Assembly (NCBI GenBank): GCA_017302715.1
Contig: JAFLCD010000003.1
Location: 19,154 to 83,153 of the forward strand
Length of the DNA: 64,000 bases
Reading direction: 5' to 3'
DNA from: Deltaproteobacteria bacterium
GTDB taxonomy: Bacteria; Bdellovibrionota; UBA2394
Below, one piece after another: positions 34,591 to 43,501 of the stretch. Below the pieces are notes generated by a model. The model was not told the DNA's origin. It saw only the letters and a list, made by a program, of their open reading frames with translations, and ran no database searches. The position numbers were made by a program, and so were the translations under genes. Position 1 is the first letter of the stretch. Each line of letters starts with the position of its first letter.

Positions 34591-36933
34591 GTGAGTCTTC
34601 GCAGAAAAATTTTAATGGGTTTGATCATTACGTGGTCTTTGCTCGCCTTTTTTATTTATTGGATTCCTTCTAAGATCGTTGAATCAAGCTTCCTTCAACT
34701 AGAGCAAGAAGATGTTGTAGATAAGGGCGCTCAGGCGCGTGACGCCCTTCTTAATGAAATTGAAAATCTAAAAACAAAAACGATGGATTGGGCTGCCTGG
34801 GATGATACTTATCAGTTTGTTCAGGATAGAAATAAAGCTTATATCAAATCAAACTTAAATGAAGAGTCTATCAACAGTCTTCGTTTGAATTATCTTGTTA
34901 TCGCTAATTCACAAAACAAAATCGTAGCGTCACGGGCCGTATCTTCCACTGGGCCTCAACTTGAAAAATTTCCGGAAGAACTCCTCGCACATCTGAAGCC
35001 AGACTCTGAACTTTTTAAGCATGAGAATATGCAAAGTTCTAAGGCGGGCTTCATCACTCTTTCAGATGGAGCTGTTTTATTTGCTTCTCTCCCAATTATA
35101 ACAAGTCGTCGCACGGGCCCAAGTCGAGGAACTTTGATATTTGCACGTCGACTTGATCAGCAAAAAGTTTCACGGCTCGCAGGAGTTACGCATCTAGATC
35201 TTCAATTTTTTTTAACGAATGATTATTCGGTTAAAAAAATATTTGATGAAAATCAAAAGGCATTTCTTGCCGAGCAAACCATCGTTAAGCCGCTTAGCGA
35301 GAAGCAAGTTATTGGATACTCGATGATGAAAGATTTTTATGGCAAACCCGGTTTGGTTCTATCGACCGAAATTCCTCGAGATACCTATCAGCAAGGTAGG
35401 CGCACTCTTCTTCTTTTGATTGCCTCTCTTTTAATTGCAGCTCTTGTAACGGGTGCCGTTGTTTTAGCTTTAGTTCAAAAATTGGTCTTGATTCGGTTGC
35501 TTTCACTTAATGTCGAAGTGAAGAAAATTGGAAGACGAACGGATCTTTCGGTTCGAATGCCAGAGATGGGTGAAGATGAACTCGGCGGTTTGTCTAAAAC
35601 AATTAATGAAATGCTTTCGATGCTTCAAATTTCTCAATTAGAGCTGCAGGCCACCTCGGATATGCTTCGTGAATCAAATTCGAGATTAGAAGAAAAAATT
35701 CGAGAATCAGAAAAATTAAATTCGGATCTCTCGCAAACTCAAGACCAATTGCTTCAAGCTCAAAAAATGGAATCCATCGGTAAACTTGCGGGAGGTATCG
35801 CCCATGATTTTAATAATTTGCTTGGCTCTATACTTGGTTATGCCTCGATTCTAGAAGACGATCTAAAAAATAATATGGCAGCAAAAAAGCCTCTTGATGT
35901 CATTCAGAAATCGGCGAAGCGTGCGGCAGAATTAACGAAGCAACTTCTCTCATTTGCTCGAAAAGGAAATTACAATAAAAAGCAAATCAATCTAAACGAA
36001 GTGGTGCTTGAGGCGCAGAGTTTGCTTTCAAGTTCTTTGCCTCGGACGATTTCAGTTCGATCAGAATTATCTAAAGATATTCCACTCATTGAAGGCGATG
36101 CAGGACAAATCCTTCAGGTCTTGATGAATATGGGTGTTAATTCTGGCCAAGCGATGCCTAAGGGCGGTCAGCTTTTATTTGAGACTCAAGCTATCATCGC
36201 CGATAAAAAGTTTTGCGAAGCGCAACTTGGATTGCAACCCGGTCGTTACGTTCGAATTCGAACCACGGATACTGGAATAGGGATGTCGAAAGAAATTCAA
36301 TCGAGAATTTTTGAACCCTTTTTTACTACAAAAGAAGTGGGAGAGGGCACCGGACTCGGCCTTGCTATGGTCCATGGAATTATGAAATCTCACGCGGGCA
36401 CGGTGACAGTTTATTCCGAACCCAATGTCGGCGCTGTGTTTCATCTTTATTTTCCAGAAATGAGAGCCAACGGGGAAATCGAAATTTCTCCATTTGGCAG
36501 CGATGTTACAAAAATAAAACTCACTCAAGAATCTTTGGCAGGTCGCACCGTCTTAATTGTGGATGACGAGGAGATGATGAGAAATGTGGCCACCGATATT
36601 TTAACCGGTGTTGGTGCAAAAACTTTAGTTGCAAAGAATGGCGAAGAAGCTCTTCATCTTTTTAAAGCTCATCAACACAGTATTGATCTTATTATTTCGG
36701 ATGTGATTATGCCCCGAGTAAGCGGCATCCAACTCGTTCAAGCGATACGTGAAATGAATTCAAATGTTCCTGTTATTTTATCTAGCGGTTACGCCGAGAA
36801 TAATGAAATTTCTGATCTTAGAAGATCTAGCAATCTTAAATTTATTCAAAAACCTTACCGACGAGATGAAATCCTCTGGTTGGTGTGGGATGCTTTGAAA
36901 TCTCAATTCGCAAAATCGATCGCGAAAGTTTAA
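34591..36933 (+). CDS. Hybrid sensor histidine kinase with CHASE4 and receiver domain
   Basis: A 780-residue membrane kinase. TM1 is near residues 8-30; the periplasmic domain that follows (about 35-265) has the CHASE4 pattern (KTMDWAAWDDTYQFV), and TM2 is near 270-297. HAMP and a coiled coil lead to the HisKA box, where phospho-acceptor His405 sits in GGIAHDFNNLLG. The HATPase has NMGVNSGQAM, DTGIGM and GTGLGLAMVHG. The C-terminal receiver has DDEE, phospho-acceptor Asp704 in IISDVIMP and lysine in FIQKPYR. The translation starts at GTG 34591. The full set of domains suggests a complete sensor that ends in its own receiver, from which phosphate may pass to an Hpt or be used directly. No separate regulator is adjacent. 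Confidence 0.93.
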   Translation: MSLRRKILMGLIITWSLLAFFIYWIPSKIVESSFLQLEQEDVVDKGAQARDALLNEIENLKTKTMDWAAWDDTYQFVQDRNKAYIKSNLNEESINSLRLNYLVIANSQNKIVASRAVSSTGPQLEKFPEELLAHLKPDSELFKHENMQSSKAGFITLSDGAVLFASLPIITSRRTGPSRGTLIFARRLDQQKVSRLAGVTHLDLQFFLTNDYSVKKIFDENQKAFLAEQTIVKPLSEKQVIGYSMMKDFYGKPGLVLSTEIPRDTYQQGRRTLLLLIASLLIAALVTGAVVLALVQKLVLIRLLSLNVEVKKIGRRTDLSVRMPEMGEDELGGLSKTINEMLSMLQISQLELQATSDMLRESNSRLEEKIRESEKLNSDLSQTQDQLLQAQKMESIGKLAGGIAHDFNNLLGSILGYASILEDDLKNNMAAKKPLDVIQKSAKRAAELTKQLLSFARKGNYNKKQINLNEVVLEAQSLLSSSLPRTISVRSELSKDIPLIEGDAGQILQVLMNMGVNSGQAMPKGGQLLFETQAIIADKKFCEAQLGLQPGRYVRIRTTDTGIGMSKEIQSRIFEPFFTTKEVGEGTGLGLAMVHGIMKSHAGTVTVYSEPNVGAVFHLYFPEMRANGEIEISPFGSDVTKIKLTQESLAGRTVLIVDDEEMMRNVATDILTGVGAKTLVAKNGEEALHLFKAHQHSIDLIISDVIMPRVSGIQLVQAIREMNSNVPVILSSGYAENNEISDLRRSSNLKFIQKPYRRDEILWLVWDALKSQFAKSIAKV

Positions 36934-38598
36934 TTAATAAGGATAGATATAATCGTTTTTCATCGAGCTGCCGAGGCTGCCTATCGCCTTGATGCAGCTA
37001 AATGATTTTCTTCCCAGCCATCCAATCTTTGGCAGCATTCCTTTTTCCTTAATCTTTCTTAGATCAGCAAGCATATGGGGTTTGTCGGGGTGCTCTGCCT
37101 CAATTTTTTTCACAAAATATCTATTCATCACTTCAATCGGAAGTCCTGATAACCAAAAAAGAAGAGTAGCGACTGGAATCGGAATGTCTGCGCCCCCGAT
37201 ATGGACGGTCGTATACTGCATCAACATCGGATCTAAAAATAATCCTGCAAATTTTAAACCAAATTTAGCAATCGAAAGAACTTCTCGGGTGTAAGTGACA
37301 CCTTTAACTTCCTTTTCATTTCTAATTTCTTCGCTGTTCAATAGATCAGCAGCTAGATCTTGGCCTGGCGTTTTAAACTTAGTTGGAAAAAACCAAGGTT
37401 TTTGCCGGTATTTATTGTGAAAATTGGGAATATTATTGAGCTGAGTCGAAACGTAGCGATCTCCAAAACCGACAAGCAAAATAGTTGCATGAAGAGAAAG
37501 ATGCGTAAGAATGTCGAAGTTCCAATTAGCTTGCGCAAGTGCAACCGGATAAGCCAAAAAAGAAGCGATCACGAGCCGCTTCGTTGTTTCCCAAATTTCA
37601 TTATCTCCTCGAGTTACTCCATTCACATAAGAATCTGAATTAGTGGCGATGATAAAAGCAAAAGCCCATGACATAACGGCAGGACTCCAGATCACTGGAT
37701 TTGCTCTCGGGTGAATATATTCGCCGAATTTCGTTAAACCAAGCGCTACTCCAAACTGAGCGCTCGCTGAAGTAAATCCCCGAAACATATCGGAATAAGG
37801 TTGGATTTTTTCTATAACGATTTTTCTATAGTGATTTTGAAATCTCGCCGACCAAATACTTGGGAGCGCCGAAGTATAAGATCGGTCAGAAATTTCTCCA
37901 CCCTTTAAATCAATCACGGCAAATGCTTTTGCAGGTCCTAAAAATCCCTTATTTTTTAAGATGTCCCTCCAGAAGAAACTTACTTTTCGATTCACCATAT
38001 CGCGAGAGCGATAACGATCGAGGTGAGAATCAACAATCACGGGATCAGCTTTAATTTCTTCGACGTCAATTGATTCAGGCATCGAAACTTGAATCGGCTT
38101 CAAACCTCGATTGGCCAAAATGGGAGTATTTACAAAAATAACATCGGTAGGCTCCGCACTTTTCTTCGCAAACGAAACCCGAATAACGCATTGGCCCGAA
38201 ATTAATTTTGTTTCGATATGAATATCGCGCTTTTCGTCATTGGCATAAAACCAATTTTTTTCAACCGCAGATAAAAAAGCTTCTTGATCGCTTTTAAATT
38301 CTCTGACGAAACGCTCATCGAGACGGCTTAAAAAATTCAGAAAAAATTCGGGAAATCCTTTTGTAATTCGAGAATCTAAATGAGTGTGATCCGCAAGATC
38401 ATCCAAAGTCTCTGCAGTGAGACGAGGTGTAACTTTGGTTTGTGATTCGCTCGTTATAGATGACGATTCAATCGAAAAGTCAGAATGACTATCTGTTAAA
38501 CTGGGCTCGGCAAAGTTTGGAATAGAAAAAAGAAAAACCCCGGCCGCAGTCAGGCTGAAAAACCGTCTTAGTTGAAGATTGAAAATCCCCTCAGCCAC
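36934..38598 (-). CDS. Exported multi-TM protein, paralogue of the 38667 gene
   Basis: A 554-residue protein with a signal peptide (RRFFSLTAAGVFLFSIPNFA). Residues 40 to about 260 form a soluble region, and from about 275 to 500 at least five membrane segments follow, for example MSWAFAFIIAT and LSLHATILLVGFG, ending with VHIGGADIPIPVATLLFWLSGLP. The next gene upstream (38667-40499) has the same overall layout and a similar closing block (IHVQAGDVPVGDMFFYGLPF), so the two appear to be a tandem duplicate pair. The start is GTG 38598. I recognise no family. The stop abuts that of the kinase (TAATTA). Confidence 0.6.
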   Translation of the reverse strand: MAEGIFNLQLRRFFSLTAAGVFLFSIPNFAEPSLTDSHSDFSIESSSITSESQTKVTPRLTAETLDDLADHTHLDSRITKGFPEFFLNFLSRLDERFVREFKSDQEAFLSAVEKNWFYANDEKRDIHIETKLISGQCVIRVSFAKKSAEPTDVIFVNTPILANRGLKPIQVSMPESIDVEEIKADPVIVDSHLDRYRSRDMVNRKVSFFWRDILKNKGFLGPAKAFAVIDLKGGEISDRSYTSALPSIWSARFQNHYRKIVIEKIQPYSDMFRGFTSASAQFGVALGLTKFGEYIHPRANPVIWSPAVMSWAFAFIIATNSDSYVNGVTRGDNEIWETTKRLVIASFLAYPVALAQANWNFDILTHLSLHATILLVGFGDRYVSTQLNNIPNFHNKYRQKPWFFPTKFKTPGQDLAADLLNSEEIRNEKEVKGVTYTREVLSIAKFGLKFAGLFLDPMLMQYTTVHIGGADIPIPVATLLFWLSGLPIEVMNRYFVKKIEAEHPDKPHMLADLRKIKEKGMLPKIGWLGRKSFSCIKAIGSLGSSMKNDYIYPY

Positions 38599-38666
38599 GC
38601 TTGAATACTAGTCAAAACACTGTGACGCGTGGAGTCAAGAATCGGTTAAGACTCGCCATAGATTGA

Positions 38667-40499
38667 TTAAAAGGGAGGGTGATAACTTGCTTCTCGTGGT
38701 CCTTTTAAAGCCGCTAAAGTGCCCTTGCAACCCGCCACTGCTATATCTCTCAGTTTTTTAACTGCCCAAACAGAACCTCTTACTGGAGTTAAAAGTCCTT
38801 TATTCAGTTCTTTTATCTCTTGGCTGTAATCGACTGCCTGCGAGGCTGTTTTGCCTTTCAAGTAAAAATAAGATCCTGTGTAGGCCACAAATGGTAGGCC
38901 ATAAAAAAACATATCTCCAACCGGAACGTCGCCCGCTTGGACGTGAATGAGCTGGCCAAACTTCGCGATAAATAAAACCATAAAACCAATCAATTCGGCT
39001 TCAAGCGTTTGTCGTTTTACCGAAACATTCAAAAAAGGAATTTGAATCTCTCGTGTGTTGATTCGATGATTCGTTCTCGCGATCGGAACCGAATACAAAA
39101 TCGCCCGAGTATAATTAGTAAAAATAGAATTCCAACTGATGTGAAGAAGTCCACCAATACCCGCTAATGTTGTTGGATCAACCGATTTTAATCCAAAGAG
39201 AGCGACGTAAGTTGCAAAGGCCGCAGGAAAACTGATGAAGCTAAAATGCTTTACACTCTGCCACCATTTCTCACCGTGATAAAAAATATAACGATAAGTG
39301 GGATGAAAAAGTCCGATCGTAAAGGAGCAGATGATGTGACTCGCAAGCGCAGGAAGTTGAGATTTAAAAAATACAACAGCTTCTGAAACATTATGAATGC
39401 CGGCCCCGTCAGGAGTGAGCCCCTTAAATCCATATTGTTTTATATAGAGGCTAAAAGATCCTAACCCCACAACAGTCGCCGTATACAGAGTCGCAAAAAA
39501 CCAATCATTTTTTGTTACTCCGGGAAATGCCGCGCGAGTGGAGTTTTTTATTTTGTCATAAAGAGTTGAAGGCTTGGGAATAAATTCAAGATGAAGCGGA
39601 TTTTTTTCATCTAAAGTTTGGCGAATCGCAAGAACGGGTCGTCCGGTTCCATTTCCCGCTCTGGTTAATTGTCGAGCCACATAGAATGTATACTTTTGTG
39701 AAAAGCGAGAGAGAAAGGCCGAGTCTTCAATCAAAATACTTTCAGGATGATGAGGCAGAATAACTCGGATGATGAGACTGCCATTCACCTTTGTTAATTC
39801 AGCTCTCGGCATTTGCGCCCGATTTTCTTTAGAAATTTTTGCATCGTAGGCCGGAATCTGAATCCAATTTTTATCCATGAGATAATTGAGCCGTTCTTTC
39901 ATGGATTCATTTTTAAGAGTCGGGAATTTATGCAGAGGCGGATTTTCTATTTTCTGAATGGCTTCTGCTTTAAGTTCTTTGACCAGACTTAAAATCGTTT
40001 GAATATCTTCTCGCGTAAATTCCGAAAGCATTCCACTTGGCTCTACACCTTCAAGGGGTACACTTCGAATTTCATTGATTTGAGATAAAATGGCATCTGC
40101 GTCCAGCGCATCTGAGTTTGCATAAGGACGTAACTGAACTTGTCCGCGCACATCAGTCCTTACAAATCCTTGCTTGTCATTTGCAGCGACGATTCTTTCT
40201 TCGCGATCGTAGGATTCTTGTAAGGTAGTTAAAAAACCACTGAGGTCTAAGGCTCTTCCTACATTTGCTTCAGCAAGCGCAGCGGGAGCCCCATTTTTAA
40301 TAAGATTTTTTAAAATTTCGCGAAGGTCGAGAGGGCGTAATTCTGGAGAAATTTCGGAGCGAAAGATTTGCTCCATTTCGAGAGTAGAAGGCGTAGATTC
40401 ATCAAATTCCTGTGCTAGGGAGTGCTGCGGCCAGACGATAAAAGGTATAAAAAAGGTTGCCCAAATCCAGAGAATAAAAACTTTAAAAGAACGGTGCAC
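38667..40499 (-). CDS. Exported multi-TM protein, paralogue of the 36934 gene
   Basis: A 610-residue protein with a signal peptide (FKVFILWIWATFFIPFIVWPQHSLA, cleaved before QEF), an N-terminal soluble region of about 300 residues rich in charged helices, and a C-terminal membrane region of about six segments (for example LPALASHIICSFTIGLF and TYVALFGL). The second half matches the neighbour (36934-38598) in layout and in the block IHVQAGDVPVGDMFFYGLPF. A charged N-terminal extension here is about 60 residues longer. Function is unknown; a shared role in the envelope is likely from the duplication. It diverges from the PuuD-like gene with 137 bases between. Confidence 0.6.
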   Translation of the reverse strand: MHRSFKVFILWIWATFFIPFIVWPQHSLAQEFDESTPSTLEMEQIFRSEISPELRPLDLREILKNLIKNGAPAALAEANVGRALDLSGFLTTLQESYDREERIVAANDKQGFVRTDVRGQVQLRPYANSDALDADAILSQINEIRSVPLEGVEPSGMLSEFTREDIQTILSLVKELKAEAIQKIENPPLHKFPTLKNESMKERLNYLMDKNWIQIPAYDAKISKENRAQMPRAELTKVNGSLIIRVILPHHPESILIEDSAFLSRFSQKYTFYVARQLTRAGNGTGRPVLAIRQTLDEKNPLHLEFIPKPSTLYDKIKNSTRAAFPGVTKNDWFFATLYTATVVGLGSFSLYIKQYGFKGLTPDGAGIHNVSEAVVFFKSQLPALASHIICSFTIGLFHPTYRYIFYHGEKWWQSVKHFSFISFPAAFATYVALFGLKSVDPTTLAGIGGLLHISWNSIFTNYTRAILYSVPIARTNHRINTREIQIPFLNVSVKRQTLEAELIGFMVLFIAKFGQLIHVQAGDVPVGDMFFYGLPFVAYTGSYFYLKGKTASQAVDYSQEIKELNKGLLTPVRGSVWAVKKLRDIAVAGCKGTLAALKGPREASYHPPF

Positions 40500-40636
40500 T
40501 TGTCTCCTTAAGCCCCACCTTCTGCCCGGGGAGCAGCCAATTGAAAACTATTCGTATTTCTTGGGAATCAAGATGGCCTAAGATTTCAGATGTTTTTTAG
40601 ATTGGCAATGGAGTTTTTAATTTCTATTTTGCGGTC

Positions 40637-41353
40637 ATGATGACGAACCCGATTTTATCCCAAGATGGCTTATACCTTATTTTTAGATGGATTCACTTTA
40701 TGGTGGGCATCGTTTGGATCGGCCATCTCTATTATTTCAATTTTACTCAAGGGCCATTTTTTGCAGAAACCGACGCTCAGTCAAAGTCGGCTGCGATTCG
40801 CAAATTAGTTCCGCGAGCACTTTGGTGGTTTAGATGGGGAGCTGCATTCACTTTTTTCAGCGGTCTTATCATGCTTTGGTACAAAGCAAAAATGTCAGGA
40901 CCTGGCGGTCATGAAATTTACACTACTACGAGCTGGGGAATTTGGATCATGATCGGCGCAGCCCTTGGAACTTTGATGGCCGCGAATGTTTGGTTCATTA
41001 TTTGGCCTGCACAAAAAGTAGTCATCGCTTCTGCAAATGCTGTAGCAAATGGTGGAACAGCTGATCCAACCGCTGCAGCTCATGCCGCAAGAGCAGGCGT
41101 CGCTTCACGAACGAATGTTTTGTTTTCAATTCCGATGTTGTTTTTTATGGGAGCTGCAAGTCATCTTCCTTTCGCATTGAATCCTGAAACAAGTTTGAAG
41201 CCTTTAGCCGCCGCGATTACGGCCATTCTTTTATTGCTCGAAATCAATGCTATTAAAGGAAAAACCGGACCGATGACTTCGATCGCCGGCGTGATTCACT
41301 GCGGATTAGCATTAACAGTCGTTCTTTATTTTGCAGTTTGTTTTTTGGTTTAA
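40637..41353 (+). CDS. PuuD-like (urate hydroxylase N-terminal domain) membrane protein
   Basis: A 238-residue polytopic membrane protein matching the Urate_ox_N domain of PuuD, the membrane urate oxidase coupled to a C-terminal cytochrome c. Matching stretches are FRWIHFMVGIVWIGHLYYFNF, ALWWFRWGAAFTFFSGLIMLW and a five- to seven-helix pattern. In PuuD the cytochrome c domain is fused; here it lies in the next gene as a separate lipoprotein. Other purine-breakdown genes are absent from the window, so the substrate may not be urate. The start is ATG 40637 (or 40640). Two bases separate its stop from the cytochrome gene. Confidence 0.85.
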   Translation: MMTNPILSQDGLYLIFRWIHFMVGIVWIGHLYYFNFTQGPFFAETDAQSKSAAIRKLVPRALWWFRWGAAFTFFSGLIMLWYKAKMSGPGGHEIYTTTSWGIWIMIGAALGTLMAANVWFIIWPAQKVVIASANAVANGGTADPTAAAHAARAGVASRTNVLFSIPMLFFMGAASHLPFALNPETSLKPLAAAITAILLLLEINAIKGKTGPMTSIAGVIHCGLALTVVLYFAVCFLV

Positions 41354-41355
41354 TA

Positions 41356-41721
41356 ATGAAAAATCAGTCTCTTCTTTTATCAATTGGAATGGGGCTGATT
41401 TTTTTTTCGGCATGCACAAGTTCATCCAGTGATGATTTAGATCTTGTAGGAAAAACTCCCGAGCAAACCAAGCTCATCATGCGCGGTAAAACCATTTACT
41501 CTGCTGTCTGCACATCTTGTCATGGTCTCAATCCAAAAGTGGATGGGTCTCTCGGGCCCGCCATAGCAGGTTCTTCACTTGAGCTTCTTGAATCTCGTGT
41601 TCTTTTTGCAAAATATCCAGAGGGCTACAAGCCGAAGCGAGACACTCATGCGATGCTTGCGCTTCCGCAATTCAAAAGCGAGATTCCGGCTTTGCACGCG
41701 TATTTAAATGCTCTCAAATAA
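41356..41721 (+). CDS. Lipoprotein c-type cytochrome
   Basis: A 121-residue monoheme cytochrome c. Heme is attached at CTSCH (Cys52, Cys55, His56), and Met100 in DTHAMLALPQF is a likely distal ligand. It begins with a lipoprotein signal ending in FSAC (Cys20), so it is membrane-anchored at the periplasmic side. The PuuD-like protein precedes it, and in PuuD homologues exactly such a domain is fused C-terminally. This gene has its own signal and start (ATG 41356), so it is a split arrangement rather than a frameshift. It should pass electrons to a terminal oxidase. Its end overlaps the ABC exporter start by 14 bases. Confidence 0.9.
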   Translation: MKNQSLLLSIGMGLIFFSACTSSSSDDLDLVGKTPEQTKLIMRGKTIYSAVCTSCHGLNPKVDGSLGPAIAGSSLELLESRVLFAKYPEGYKPKRDTHAMLALPQFKSEIPALHAYLNALK

Positions 41722-43501
41722 TTTGCTGACTCATAAAAAAGTCGTTTGGGCGAACCGTTATAATTTGCTCAAAGGAACTTGCAGTCTGATCTATTGCGAT
41801 CTGATCGTTTTCACTTTGCCTTATTTAATTAAACTCGCGATCGATTCGCTGCAAGGCAATGCGCTTCCTCAGTGGATTCCAGCTTATTGGCGAAATCTGC
41901 CTCCGCTAGGATTTTTATTTTCACTTTGTTTTCTTTATCTCGGAGCTTCTGCTGCGATGGCCTACGGCCGCTATTGGTGGAGAGTCTTTTTTATTTGGTC
42001 GACGTTTCCACTTTTTCACAAAATCCGAATGGATTTTTTCAAACATCTGATGTCGCTCGATCGAGAATTTTTTAAATCTCACAAAGTAGGAGATTTATTA
42101 TCAGCACTTACGAATGACACCGAGAATGTTCGTAACACTCTTGCCATCGGGGGTTTGATGGCTGTTGATGCGAGCATTTATTTTATTTTATTTCCTATTT
42201 TACTTTGGCAGTTGGATTCGCAGCTCACGTTGATGGTTGTCATTCCGCTTTTTCTCTCATCGTTCATTGCGATTTTTTTAAGCGAGAAACTTTCGGCTCG
42301 TTATGAACGTGTTCAAAATATCACCGGAGATTTAAGCGCAAGAGCTTTTGAAATGTGCTCGGGTGTACGTGTCATCAAGGCTTTTCGAAAAGAAAAAGAT
42401 GCGCACGCGACATTTGGAAATGAAAGTCGAAAATTAAGAAATGAATCTTTAGAAGTAGCTCGCTATCAAAGCTTGTTTGTTCCGGGTATGGATTTTATTT
42501 TGGGAATGGCACTTTGCTTTGCGCTTTTTTATGGAGGCTTTCAAGTTATCCAAAATAAAATGCCGCTATCTAATTTCGTCGCCTTTCAACTTTATCTTGT
42601 GCATATGGATTGGCCGATGATGGCCTTTGGATGGTTCATTCAACTTTATCGGCAATCTCAAGCCTCGCAAAAGCGCGTGCAAGTATTGCAGCTTATTTCA
42701 AATCCTTTAGAGCCAAAATCTATCGATCAGTTCAAGTCGACATCAGATGTAAATTCCATTTTTGAAATTCAAAATATTTCTTATAAATATCCTGAACAAC
42801 TTCAAAATTTGTTTCATCAGCTCGATTTATCTTTCTCCGAGAATAAGTGGATCGGACTGACAGGCCCTGTTGGCTCAGGCAAAACGACGCTACTTGAACT
42901 TTTATCTCGTCAAAGAGATCCGACAGCGGGAGATATTTTCTTTAAAGGTGAGAATTTAAAATCAAAGTCTCCTCAAGATTGGGCTGAGAAAATTCTCTAC
43001 ATTCCTCAAGAGACGTTTTTATTTTCTCGATCGATTCGAAAAAATATTACCTTGGGAATGAAGAAGCCTCCACAAGATGATTCTCTATGGGAATTACTTT
43101 CGGATTTAAGTTTTGATGCTGAAATTTTAAAGGAGCGCGGCGGTCTTGAGGTTCGACTGGGAGAAAGAGGGGCTAATCTTTCAGGAGGTCAGCGCCAAAG
43201 AGTTTCAATCGGTCGAGCTATCATTCGTCAGCGAGAAGTTTATTTATTTGATGATTTATTTTCTCATGTGGATGCTGAGACAGAATCAAAACTTATTCGA
43301 GCGTTGAAAAAAAGAATCAGTCCGGATGCTTTTGTTGTGATGGTCTCACAGCGAATCGAAACGCTTCTTCAATGCGAGCAGCTGATTGTGCTCAATGAAA
43401 CTGGAGCTGAATTTTATCCATCCTCTCAAGAGGCGATCGAGCAAAGCCTTTTTATGAAAAGACTTTTAGAGTTGCAAAATCTTGGAAGGAAAAGTGCGTG
43501 A
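41708..43501 (+). CDS. ABC exporter subunit A, degenerate nucleotide site
   Basis: A 597-residue type IV ABC half-exporter (membrane domain of about six helices, residues 20-320, and an ATPase domain from about 345). Walker A is GPVGSGKTT near residue 385 and the signature LSGGQRQRV is intact. Walker B reads YLFDDLFSHVD, with Asp where the catalytic Glu should be, and the switch loop reads VSQRIET, with Gln in place of His. This subunit therefore likely provides the non-hydrolytic site. It overlaps the next gene, the B subunit, by four bases. The pair resembles MdlAB/TM287-288 exporters, which use one degenerate site. Substrate unknown. Confidence 0.92.
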   Translation: MLSNNLLTHKKVVWANRYNLLKGTCSLIYCDLIVFTLPYLIKLAIDSLQGNALPQWIPAYWRNLPPLGFLFSLCFLYLGASAAMAYGRYWWRVFFIWSTFPLFHKIRMDFFKHLMSLDREFFKSHKVGDLLSALTNDTENVRNTLAIGGLMAVDASIYFILFPILLWQLDSQLTLMVVIPLFLSSFIAIFLSEKLSARYERVQNITGDLSARAFEMCSGVRVIKAFRKEKDAHATFGNESRKLRNESLEVARYQSLFVPGMDFILGMALCFALFYGGFQVIQNKMPLSNFVAFQLYLVHMDWPMMAFGWFIQLYRQSQASQKRVQVLQLISNPLEPKSIDQFKSTSDVNSIFEIQNISYKYPEQLQNLFHQLDLSFSENKWIGLTGPVGSGKTTLLELLSRQRDPTAGDIFFKGENLKSKSPQDWAEKILYIPQETFLFSRSIRKNITLGMKKPPQDDSLWELLSDLSFDAEILKERGGLEVRLGERGANLSGGQRQRVSIGRAIIRQREVYLFDDLFSHVDAETESKLIRALKKRISPDAFVVMVSQRIETLLQCEQLIVLNETGAEFYPSSQEAIEQSLFMKRLLELQNLGRKSA

